Source of the DNA: an uncultured Clostridium sp.
GTDB taxonomy: Bacteria > Bacillota > Clostridia > TANB77 > CAG-508
Direction of reading: 5' to 3'
Assembly: GCA_947426525.1 (NCBI GenBank)
Contig: CANEEJ010000013.1
Span: 1 to 32,361, forward strand
DNA: 32,361 bases
Below the pieces are notes generated by a model that was given only the letters and a program-made list of their open reading frames with translations, was not told the origin of the DNA and searched no databases. This document shows positions 14,818 to 23,128 of the stretch, one piece after another (within the stretch, counting starts at the first letter, position 1; each line of letters begins with the position of its first letter). The translations under genes and the position numbers were made by a program.

Positions 14818-15651
14818 CTAAATCTCTTTAAAAAATCGATATTCATTACCAGAAGTATTCTTACCCTTAAACACATAACCATTGTAAATACCACCATTAC
14901 TATCATCTAAACCAACATCTAACTTCATATTATAAACGAACTTTTGATTTAAATTATTTACAATATGGATTTTAAAAGTCAAAGTATAATTGATATCTTC
15001 TAAACTAACATTAGCTTCTTTTAGAACCTTTCCATTAAAAGAGATAGTATTAGCATCTTTAGAAACAGCATAATTTGTCAAAATATCTTGGTTCATATAG
15101 CCTAAAGAAATAGGGTTAGAGCAATCTGTGTAAAAAGTAGGCTTTGAATAATCATTATTTTCATTTTCTGAATTAGTATTAACAATATTAAAATCAATTC
15201 GGTTATTTTCAGGAGCCTCAATTGACTTATATTTACCAAAATCCAAAGGATTTTTATAATTCAAAATTTTAGTTCCTTTATCAGCAGAAGAAGTAGCAAC
15301 AATATTATCAATATACAATTCTTTAATTGTATTTTCATTTGTTAATTCAGAAACAGTGCTAATATTATCAATATAGATAGAAATATCTGTATATTGGCAA
15401 ATACTCAAATCTTGTAAAGATTGTTCTTCTGAATGGTCAATTGCATTGGCACTACTATAAAGCAATATTTTTTGTATATTGAAAATAGAATTTTCATTTT
15501 CATCAGAAATTGCTATCATTTCATTTGCAAAAGAATTTCTAGCCATTACAACAGAAAATACTAAATTGTAATAAAGAAGAAATACAACAAAGGAAACAAT
15601 AATTAATATAGTAAATACTAATCTTTCATTTTTAATTTTAAACTTTTTCAT
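14818..15651 (-). CDS. membrane-anchored extracytoplasmic protein, unknown function
   Basis: 277 residues. A basic N-terminus (MKKFKIKNER) and one membrane segment at about residues 11-35 (LVFTILIIVSFVVFLLYYN) point to an anchor with the rest outside the cell. The exterior part is rich in Asn, Ser, Asp and strands; no catalytic motif is seen. The ribosome site is AGGAGG. It follows the glucosaminidase gene by 14 nt on the same strand, so the two are probably one transcript with a cell-envelope role. No homologous family is recognised and no in-frame CGG is seen. Confidence 0.75.
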   Translation of the reverse strand: MKKFKIKNERLVFTILIIVSFVVFLLYYNLVFSVVMARNSFANEMIAISDENENSIFNIQKILLYSSANAIDHSEEQSLQDLSICQYTDISIYIDNISTVSELTNENTIKELYIDNIVATSSADKGTKILNYKNPLDFGKYKSIEAPENNRIDFNIVNTNSENENNDYSKPTFYTDCSNPISLGYMNQDILTNYAVSKDANTISFNGKVLKEANVSLEDINYTLTFKIHIVNNLNQKFVYNMKLDVGLDDSNGGIYNGYVFKGKNTSGNEYRFFKEI

Positions 15652-15665
15652 ATTAGCCTCCTATC

Positions 15666-17015
15666 TTATTGAAGTCTATTATATAACATTTCCATATATT
15701 TAAATACTTTTGCATGCCATTCTTTATCACTTGCATACCTAGTATTAACACCTTTTAAAGTTGGTCCATTATAGTACCAAGCAGCAGCTGTTTCACCATC
15801 ATAAATTTTAGTACCAGATGGATTTAGATAATATTTAACTAAAGATTTGGCAACTGTTTCAATTCCTTCTGAATAATCAGCGAAATCAAAAGATGATTCA
15901 TAAGGTGTTGCATCATAAGAGCCATACCCAAATAAATTTTTCTTTTCGCTAGCAATTTGAGAAGTTCCCCAACCACTTTCGTGAATAGCAATAGATGCTA
16001 AGAAAATACCATTGATATTATATTTCTTTTCTGCGTTATAAAAAGCAGTATAATTATCTTGGAATATCTTATTCGTATCATTTGGAATACCTGTAAATAT
16101 TTTCTTGTAATCATTTAATGTTAAGCCACTGGTTCGATTTAATTCAAGATCGATATTGACTTTAATTAAAATTCTTTGTACTCTATTTTTTTCTATAATA
16201 TTTGGTGTTGTATAAGAAGAAGTCAAATTAGAAGTTTTGATATATCCTTCCATACCATCAAAAGAAACTTTACACCACTCTTCGCTTGTTAAATCTAGCA
16301 ATTTAACATCTAAACTCTTTTTAATTTCTGCTACATCTTCACTAGAATCTTCTGCTTCTTTTTTCAAATTACCATTATTAACAAGATACATAACATCACC
16401 AAGATGAACCTTATGCTTTGCCAAAAATTCAGAAGTACCAATATCGATTATCTTAGGAATAGGCTCAACTAGTTTTTCTCTTTTTAAAATGATTTCTTCT
16501 ACAAAATTACCATTTTCATAAGTTTTAACAGCTGTTATATTATCCTTTCCTAAAACACCCTCTTGTTTTATTACTTCTTCACTCTTTGGAAGGGTAGGGG
16601 TATTGTTATATTCTGTAATAAATTCAACTTCACGTTCTTCTGTAACTTGTTCTTTTACTCTGTCCATATCAGCATTCTCAGAAATAATGCTTTGAATATT
16701 TAGACGATGACGATTTAATTCATATTCTGAGATTTCACTCATATTTTCTTCTTTTGCATAACTTTGGGTAAAAGAAGTGTTCTTTGGGAAGAAAACTGCT
16801 AATCCAACAATTAAAATACCACATCCTATTATAATATGAGAAAGTTTTAAATCAGAATTTTTATAAGGATGATTAGTATGATTAACATGAAAAGGAAAAG
16901 CAAAACTTTTTCTTGCTTTTGTTTTTCTTTTAGCGTTTACAGCTTGTGATTGCTGAATTTCTTGCAATTCTCTAAATACATCAGATAAGTTTCTGTTATC
17001 ATGATTATCTAACAT
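15666..17015 (-). CDS. G5 domain / glucosaminidase cell-wall hydrolase
   Basis: 449 residues. A cytosolic N-terminus of about 58 residues precedes a signal anchor (LSHIIIGCGILIVGLAVFF). A G5-like domain follows at about 130-195 (VEFITEYNNTPTLPKSEE...VEEIILKREKLVEP), then an SH3-like part (EEWCKVSFDGMEGYIKTSNL) and a C-terminal endo-beta-N-acetylglucosaminidase domain from about 290, with the catalytic Glu probably in SIAIHESGWGTSQIA and the YYLNPSGTKIYDG and AAAWYYNGPTLKGVNTRYA blocks. It cleaves peptidoglycan glycan strands outside the membrane. It is encoded just upstream of a membrane-anchored partner. No in-frame CGG. Confidence 0.88.
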   Translation of the reverse strand: MLDNHDNRNLSDVFRELQEIQQSQAVNAKRKTKARKSFAFPFHVNHTNHPYKNSDLKLSHIIIGCGILIVGLAVFFPKNTSFTQSYAKEENMSEISEYELNRHRLNIQSIISENADMDRVKEQVTEEREVEFITEYNNTPTLPKSEEVIKQEGVLGKDNITAVKTYENGNFVEEIILKREKLVEPIPKIIDIGTSEFLAKHKVHLGDVMYLVNNGNLKKEAEDSSEDVAEIKKSLDVKLLDLTSEEWCKVSFDGMEGYIKTSNLTSSYTTPNIIEKNRVQRILIKVNIDLELNRTSGLTLNDYKKIFTGIPNDTNKIFQDNYTAFYNAEKKYNINGIFLASIAIHESGWGTSQIASEKKNLFGYGSYDATPYESSFDFADYSEGIETVAKSLVKYYLNPSGTKIYDGETAAAWYYNGPTLKGVNTRYASDKEWHAKVFKYMEMLYNRLQ

Positions 17016-17054
17016 AATTTTTCACTCTTTCTTTCCTTAAAATAATACACATTT

Positions 17055-17083
17055 ATTATACAATAATAGTAAAAACTTGTCCA
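17055..17083 (-). promoter_or_regulatory. promoter of the glucosaminidase gene
   Basis: On the minus strand TGGACA (17083-17078), a 17-nt spacer and TATAAT (17060-17055), 40 nt before ATG 17015. Confidence 0.65.
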
Positions 17084-17104
17084 CAAAAATACAGAAAAAA
17101 ATAC

Positions 17105-17132
17105 TTGCAAAATTTGTAAAATAGTATATAAT
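17105..17132 (+). promoter_or_regulatory. promoter of rnc
   Basis: TTGCAA at 17105-17110, a 16-nt spacer and TATAAT at 17127-17132, 31 nt before ATG 17163. Confidence 0.65.
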
Positions 17133-17162
17133 ATAGCTAACTAAAAGGAAAAGAGGTGTAAC

Positions 17163-17832
17163 ATGCAAAAGGTAGAAGAAAGTATACGGCTATGAATTTA
17201 AGGATAAAGACTTATTAAAAAAAGCATTCACCCATACATCCTATGCCTATGAGAATAAAGTAGAGAGTAATGAAAAATTAGAATTTTTGGGAGATAGCAT
17301 ACTAGAATTTATATCAAGTAAATATCTATATAACAATTATCCAGAATTAAAAGAAGGAGAAATGACTAAAGTTAGAGCAACCGTTGTATGTGAAAAAAGC
17401 TTACACAAAGTAGCTAAATTGCATAATTTTAGTGATTTCTTGTATCTTGGAAAATCAGAAAGAAAAACAGGAGGACAAAACAGGCCAGCTATTTTAGCAG
17501 ATAGTGTGGAAGCTGTAATTGCAGCTATTTATTTAGATGGAGGAATAGAACAGGCAGAGAAATTTATTGTAGAAAGCTTAAAAGAAGAAATTAAAATAGC
17601 GACAAAACATGTAGGAGATAGAGACTATAAAACGGTATTACAAGAAAAGTTACAAGAACATGGTGATGTAAAAATAGAATACGAGATAACAAAAGAAGAG
17701 GGACCAGACCATAATAAAAAATTTGAAGCACAAGTAAGTTGTGAAGGAAAGATTTTAGCAAAAGGAAAGGGGAAAAGTAAAAAAGAAGCACAAATGAATG
17801 CGGCTAAAAAAGCATTAGAAAATTTAAAATAG
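17163..17832 (+). CDS. rnc: ribonuclease III, with a +1 shift at CGG
   Basis: Read with one +1 shift at CGG 17187-17189 (codon 9) this is a full 222-residue RNase III. Frame 0 gives MQKVEESIR-L-stop. Skipping C gives ESIGYEFKDKDLLKKAFTHTSY, the normal family N-terminus with its conserved Gly-Tyr. The signature NEKLEFLGDSILEF carries the catalytic acidic residues; the second catalytic Asp/Glu are in ADSVEAVIAAIYLDGG; the double-stranded RNA-binding domain is at the C-terminus (DYKTVLQEKLQEHG to the end). AGAGGTG precedes ATG 17163. The enzyme processes rRNA and is rarely dispensable, so a true null by frameshift so early would be surprising. Confidence 0.9.
17187..17190 (+). other. +1 recoding site 1 (rnc), ATA CGGC TAT
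   Basis: The in-frame CGG is followed by a TGA after one codon in frame 0. Skipping C restores Gly-Tyr-Glu-Phe of RNase III. Confidence 0.85.
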
Positions 17833-17847
17833 AAAAGAGGTAAATCT

Positions 17848-18903
17848 ATGAAAAAACAATACATAATACCAATATTTGTACCACATTTGGGATGCCCAAA
17901 TGATTGCATTTTTTGCAATCAAAAATCAATTAGTGGGCAAAAAAAGAATATGACAAAAGAAGAAGCCAAAAAGATAATAGATGATTACCTAGAAAAGATA
18001 AAAAACGAAGATGCTCAAATTGAAATTGCTTTCTATGGAGGAAGTTTTACAGCAATTGAAACAAAATTACAAGAAGAATTACTAGAAACTGCCTATCAAT
18101 ATATAGAAGAAGGAAAAGTTGAATCCATTCGAATTTCTACTAGACCAGATTGTATTGATAAAGAAACCTTAAAAAGACTAAAAAAATACAAAGTAAAAAC
18201 GATTGAATTAGGTGTCCAATCTGCAAATGATTATATTCTAAAAAGAAGTAACCGTGGACATAGTTTTGAAGAAGTAAAAAAAGCATCTAAAATGATTCGT
18301 TGGAATGGATTTAAGTTAGGACATCAAATGATGGTGGGCTTACTAGAAAGTACGAGAATTGATGAAATCAACACAGCAAAAGCTTTAATTAAATTAAAAC
18401 CTAAAATGGTAAGAATTTATCCTGTTTTAGTCGTAAAAAATACGAAATTAGAAAAGGAATATGAGGAAGGAAAATACGAACCTTTGCCATTGGTACAAGC
18501 AGTAGAAGTTTGCAAAGAACTAGTAAGAATGTTTGCTGATAAAAACATCGAAATTATTCGAGTAGGTTTGCAAAATACAGAAGAAATAACAGACCCAGAA
18601 AACAAACAAAGCGAAGTAGTGGCAGGACCCTATCATCCAGCCTTTAGACAATTAGTAGAATCTGCTTTATGGTATGATGCGATTGTAGGAAAAATAAAAA
18701 AATTAAATGTAAAAGTAAAAGAAGTAGAAGTTACGGTAAATCCAATTGATAGCAATAATGTAATAGGACACAAAAAAGAAAATGTAATGAAATTAAAAGA
18801 TACCTATGATGTTGACTTAATTTTAAAACAAGACGAGGCTATCAAACAAGGAAAATCCAAAATAGAAATTACAAAAACTTATAATGATTTTCTAGAAGAA
18901 TAA
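17848..18903 (+). CDS. Elp3-like radical SAM protein
   Basis: 351 residues. The radical SAM cluster motif CPNDCIFCNQ (C-x3-C-x2-C) is near residue 16-25; IAFYGGSFTAI and IRISTRPDCID are typical of the short bacterial Elp3-like subfamily; the C-terminal half has EVVAGPYHPAFRQLVES. The protein lies directly after rnc, 15 nt away, an arrangement common in clostridia, so one transcript is likely. The reaction is not established. No in-frame CGG (one at about 18734 is out of frame). Confidence 0.9.
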   Translation: MKKQYIIPIFVPHLGCPNDCIFCNQKSISGQKKNMTKEEAKKIIDDYLEKIKNEDAQIEIAFYGGSFTAIETKLQEELLETAYQYIEEGKVESIRISTRPDCIDKETLKRLKKYKVKTIELGVQSANDYILKRSNRGHSFEEVKKASKMIRWNGFKLGHQMMVGLLESTRIDEINTAKALIKLKPKMVRIYPVLVVKNTKLEKEYEEGKYEPLPLVQAVEVCKELVRMFADKNIEIIRVGLQNTEEITDPENKQSEVVAGPYHPAFRQLVESALWYDAIVGKIKKLNVKVKEVEVTVNPIDSNNVIGHKKENVMKLKDTYDVDLILKQDEAIKQGKSKIEITKTYNDFLEE

Positions 18904-18911
18904 AAGAGTAT

Positions 18912-18955
18912 AAAATCACCAATATATGCAAACAATGCTATAAAGGTGATTTTTT
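18912..18955 (+). terminator. terminator hairpin containing the yitT ribosome site
   Basis: AAAATCACC (18912-18920) pairs with GGTGATTTT (18945-18953), with TT following. The right arm includes the AAAGGTGA ribosome site of the next gene, whose ATG is at 18956. Confidence 0.7.
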
Positions 18956-19799
18956 ATGAATATCAAAAAAATAACAATGGAAATAATGGGAACCATAATA
19001 GGAGCTTTTATCATAGCAATAGGAGTATCCTTGTTCTTATTGCCCAATCAGTTATCATCTGGTGGAATATCAGGTATAGCAACCATAACTTACTATTTAT
19101 TAAACATACCAATGGGAACCATGATACTAATAATCAATGTACCATTATTTCTAATAGCAATTTACAAAATCGGAAAAAAATTTTTTCTGAAGTCTATGAT
19201 TGGAACAATAGCATTATCTGTATTTATTGACTTTTTAGACCATCTAAAACCATTAACAGAAGATAGATTTTTAGCTTGCATTTATGGAGGTATTATTATT
19301 GGACTGCGGAACTGCTCTTATTTTGAAAGTCAATTCGTCCACAGGAGGAACAGATTTAATTAGCTATATTGCCAAAGAATATCGACCAACGATTAGTATG
19401 AGCCGAGTTATTATTATGATAGATGCTATTATTGTAACATTAAATGTATTTTTCTTTCGAGAGATAGAAGTAGGATTATATTCTGCGATTGCAATTTATT
19501 TAATGGGAAAAATGATAGATATTCTATTTGAAGGAATCTATTTTACCAAATTATTATTAATTGTATCAGACAAAAATGAGGAAATTGCAGAAAAGATAGG
19601 AGAAAAGATAAAAAGAGGAACGACAGGACTTTTCGGAAAAGGAATGTACACCAATGAAGAAAAATTAGTATTAATGTGTGCAGCTTCCAGAGGCGATATT
19701 GCTAAAATAAAGATGATAGCAAGACAAATAGACCCAAAAAGTTTTATTGTAATTACAAATTCAAGAGAAGTAGTAGGGTTAGGATTTAAAAAAACGTGA
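18956..19799 (+). CDS. YitT family membrane protein (DUF2179), with a +1 shift at CGG
   Basis: With a +1 shift at CGG 19307-19309 (codon 118) the gene encodes 280 residues: five or so membrane segments (IMGTIIGAFIIAIGVSLFLLP, MILIINVPLFLIAIY, and others), the family GGIIIGLGTALILKVNSSTGGTD block spanning the shift, and a C-terminal cytosolic DUF2179 domain (GTTGLFGKGMYT, IDPKSFIVITNSREVVGLGF). Without the shift both halves are truncated. Family role is unclear; members are inner-membrane proteins. Two other CGG triplets in the gene (19167, 19634) are out of frame. Confidence 0.9.
19307..19310 (+). other. +1 recoding site 2 (yitT), CTG CGGA ACT
   Basis: Skipping C gives Gly-Leu-Gly-Thr-Ala, matching the conserved YitT GxG motif before STGGTD. 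Confidence 0.85.
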
Positions 19800-19837
19800 A
19801 ATTGCATTGTTACCAAAAAATGTATTTTGCTTAAGCA

Positions 19838-19866
19838 TTGTGAAATCAAAGAGAAAATGTTATAAT
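19838..19866 (+). promoter_or_regulatory. promoter of the glycosylase gene
   Basis: TTGTGA at 19838-19843, a 17-nt spacer and TATAAT at 19861-19866. Confidence 0.65.
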
Positions 19867-19896
19867 CTTAGTAGAAATCAATAAAAGGAGAAACAT

Positions 19897-20763
19897 GTGG
19901 AAGAACAAAAAATAGAACTAAAAAATATAAATTCATTTGAATTAAAAGACATTTTTGACTGTGGACAATGTTTTCGATGGAATAGGCAAGAAGATGGAAG
20001 TTATACAGGAATTGTAGGAAAAAATGTATTAAACATCAAAAAAGAAAATGGAAATATTATAATAGAGGGAATAGGGAAAGACAACTTTTCAAAAATAGTA
20101 GAAGAATATTTTGATTTAAAAAGAGATTATAATCAAATAAAAAAAGAATTAGCTCAAATCGATTCCAATATGAAAAATAGCATACAATATGGGCAAGGAA
20201 TTCGATTATTAAATCAAGATTTATGGGAAACAATTATTTCTTTTATCATTTCGGCGAATAACAACATTCCAAGAATTAAAGGAATTATTGAAAGACTGTC
20301 TCAAAAATATGGAGATAAAATAACTTGGAACGAAAAAGATTATTATACTTTTCCAACACCAGAACAATTAAAGAATGTCACAGTCCAAGAGTATAGAGAA
20401 TTAGGACTAGGATTTCGAGACAAAAGAGTTTATGAAACAACACAAATGATACTAAAAAAACAAGTGGATTTAGAAAAAATGAGACAAAATTCCAATACAT
20501 TTGAAATAAAAGAAGAACTACTAAAATTATCAGGAGTGGGAGTAAAAGTAGCAGATTGTATTTTACTATTTTCTGATTTGAAAAGACTGGAAGTTTTTCC
20601 TGTAGATGTTTGGGTAAGAAGAGTTATGAATGAGTTATATATTAAAAATTCAGATGAAACCAAGGTAACTACAAAGCAAATTGAAAAAATTGCAAAAGAA
20701 AAGTTTGGAGATTTAGCTGGATTAGCACAGCAATATCTGTATTATTGGAAACGAGAAGGATAA
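19897..20763 (+). CDS. ogg: 8-oxoguanine DNA glycosylase (OGG1 type)
   Basis: 288 residues. The N-terminal OGG domain has FDCGQCFRWN, and the HhH-GPD domain has the hairpin LSGVGVKVADCILLF with the catalytic Lys (K217) and the later PVDVWVRR with the catalytic Asp (D237). It removes 8-oxoguanine and cuts the resulting abasic site. The start is GTG 19897, 6 nt after AAAGGAG; the ATG at 19895 is in another frame and stops soon. The CGG at about 20252 is out of frame. Confidence 0.93.
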   Translation: MEEQKIELKNINSFELKDIFDCGQCFRWNRQEDGSYTGIVGKNVLNIKKENGNIIIEGIGKDNFSKIVEEYFDLKRDYNQIKKELAQIDSNMKNSIQYGQGIRLLNQDLWETIISFIISANNNIPRIKGIIERLSQKYGDKITWNEKDYYTFPTPEQLKNVTVQEYRELGLGFRDKRVYETTQMILKKQVDLEKMRQNSNTFEIKEELLKLSGVGVKVADCILLFSDLKRLEVFPVDVWVRRVMNELYIKNSDETKVTTKQIEKIAKEKFGDLAGLAQQYLYYWKREG

Positions 20764-20804
20764 CCTGCTCTTGCCAAAAGTCGAAATTTAGAAAAAGATA
20801 ACTA

Positions 20805-20832
20805 TTGACTAAAAATAACAATATAGTATAAT
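20805..20832 (+). promoter_or_regulatory. promoter of the DUF2207 gene
   Basis: TTGACT at 20805-20810, a 16-nt spacer and TATAAT at 20827-20832. Confidence 0.7.
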
Positions 20833-20865
20833 AAAATAAGAAAAAAGAAAAGGGGAAAACAAAGG

Positions 20866-23008
20866 ATGAAAAAACGAAACAAAATTATAATTAGTATGAT
20901 ATTTGCCATAATCGTACTATTTATGGGAGTAAAAAGCGTACAAGCAGACAGTTACCGTGTAGAAAATATGGATATACAGGCAACAGTTGAACCAAATGGT
21001 TCTGTTAACATTACACAAGAAATGACCTATCGATTTAGTGGACACTACAATGGAATTTTTATTAAAGTTCCCTATAATCTAGAAGACGAAGAACGAAAAG
21101 AAGCTGTTTCTAAAAGCTTACTAGAAGACAGATTTTATAATGGAAACAAAGTAATAATAAACAGTGTTTCACAAATAGTAGAAGGAAAAGAAATATCATT
21201 CAAACAAGTAGAAAGTGCTAAAAAAGGAAATACAAATGTATATACAACAAGTGGATATTTAGGACTACAACAAGTAATGGTGTATTCACCTTCTACCAAT
21301 ACAGCCAAAACATTTAAAATAGACTATACCATAGAAAATTTATGTGTAAAACATGACGATATAGGAGAATTATATTATAACTTTATTGGAGGAGCATGGG
21401 AAACAATCATCGAAAAGTTAAACATTGATATTTATTTGCCACAAAACCAAAGTAAAATAGAAGTATGGGGACATGGACCATATAATGGAAAATCAAAAAT
21501 TGTTAACAATACGCATGCTAACTTTAAAGTAGAAAATGTAAAGCCAGGGCAATATGTAGCAGCAAGAGTTTTATTTGATCATAACAACATTCCTAATTCT
21601 ACTAAATTATCTCACTTAGTAGCTAGAGAATTAGTACATAAAGATGAAAATGCTATTATAGAAAACAAAGAAGAAAAAAATTCTTTTACTTGGAAAATTA
21701 TTATCTTTACAATTTGTCTATTCATTTATTGGATTATCTTAATGCTAATTTATGAAAAAGACAAAAAATATACAATAACCAATCTAGATGAAGAAGAATT
21801 ATTTGAAAAATACAATCCGATGCTTGCTGGCTGTATTCAAGGAAGTAGAAACATTTTAGCCAGAGATATCATAGCTATTATTTTAGAACTAATAAATAAA
21901 AAGAACATAAATCTTGAAATTAAAAATCAATTAATGCAAAAAGACAGTTATGCTTACATTATTACTAAAAATAAAGAAAAAGAAGAGAAAATGGACAGCA
22001 TAGAAAAAGCTATCTATAATTGGGTATTTAATGGAAAAGAAAAAGTAGAATTAACAGAGCGATTAAAACAAATGCCAAAAGAAGCAGATGCAAATGAAAA
22101 ATTCAAACAACTAAATCGTACAGTAGAGAATAAATTAGCAGAGAAAGGTGCAAACCAAGCGAAAGTACCATTAGTAATAAGAGTATTTAATACATTCTTA
22201 TTTGTATTAAGCATCGTACTAGTTGTTAAGCATGTTATGTTCAATGGCTTCCAAATATATAATGAGCAAACAGCAATTAAAATTATAACAGCATTAAGTG
22301 TAGGTACTTTAATGTTATTTCCTATCGTCATGGGAATTCTATATTTGCCAATTAACTTAATTATTATCATAAGGCATAAAATTAATAAAACAGTACAACG
22401 AGTAAGTGGACAGAAGATAGTAACTACAACCATTAGCTTAATCGTACTTTTTGGTATTATTATTCTTTTAACAGCAATCTTCTCTCCAATTAAATATATT
22501 GTAGCAGATGAAATTTTAATTTGTATAGCAACCATTTTAATATTAACCGATAATTTAATGCTAAAAAATAATGCTATTATGATAGAAGATTTTAGCAAAC
22601 TGAATGCTTTAAAAGATAAAATAGAAAACTATTCCATGATGAGAGATAGAGATATTGAACAAGTTGTACTATGGGAAAAATATCTAAGTTATGCTGTTAG
22701 CTTTGGAGTAGCCAATAAAATCATGAAAAGAATGAAAGGATTAGACATTGATGATGATTTAACAGCATTATTATATGATAATCTATTTGCACAATATATT
22801 ATATCTGATTACTATTTGTTCTATAATGAAGCAAGTTTAGATAGAATGTTTATGAAAAGCTACGGAAAAGCAACAGGAAAAATGCTTTCTGCAATGATGG
22901 AAGGCGGAGACTCTGGAGGATTTTCAAGCGGAGGCGGCGGAGGATTCTCCGGTGGAGGAGGATTTTCTGGAGGAGGAGGCTCTGGCCGGAGGCGGAGGAG
23001 CTTTCTAA
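20866..23008 (+). CDS. DUF2207 membrane protein, +1 shift at CGG restores the Gly-rich tail
   Basis: Read with a +1 shift at CGG 22987-22989 (codon 708) it is 713 residues. A signal peptide (residues 1-27) leads to the extracellular DUF2207 domain (QATVEPNGSVNITQEMTYRFSG), membrane segments at about 277-297, 433-455 and a cluster at 470-570, a cytosolic helical part, and a Gly-rich tail. In frame 0 the Gly run turns into GRRRRSFLNET and continues 32 more codons through a repeat. With the shift it ends SGGGGGAF and stops at TAA 23006-23008, the normal DUF2207 ending. Function of the family is unknown. The tail needs no more sequence, so the shift here sets the stop codon. Confidence 0.88.
22987..22990 (+). 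other. +1 recoding site 3 (DUF2207), GGC CGGA GGC
   Basis: Skipping C continues the Gly-rich tail for six codons to TAA 23006. It is the only site where the preceding base is C. Confidence 0.8.
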
Positions 23009-23045
23009 ATGAGACAGTGGGGACAGGTCTTAACTGTCTCATTTT
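23009..23045. repeat. GGGGACAGG repeat acting as terminator
   Basis: AATGAGACAG and CTGTCTCATT arms enclose TGGGGACAGGTCTTAA, followed by TTTA. The element abuts the shifted-frame stop codon of the DUF2207 gene and matches the arms of 4538-4650. Confidence 0.85.
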
Positions 23046-23128
23046 TATTTATGTTAGGAAAATAGCAAGTAAACCTTGCTATTTTTTTGGATTTCATATA
23101 CAATAAAAGCGGAAAAATGGAGGAAAAA

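Noticed and set aside
22014..22598. Minus-strand ORF of 194 codons
   Set aside because: It is a shadow of the DUF2207 gene; no ribosome site and low-complexity hydrophobic sequence from antisense codons.
20866..23106. 746-residue version of the DUF2207 protein
   Set aside because: The last 39 codons are an Arg-rich run and a dispersed repeat; the +1 frame gives the normal Gly-rich end and stop.
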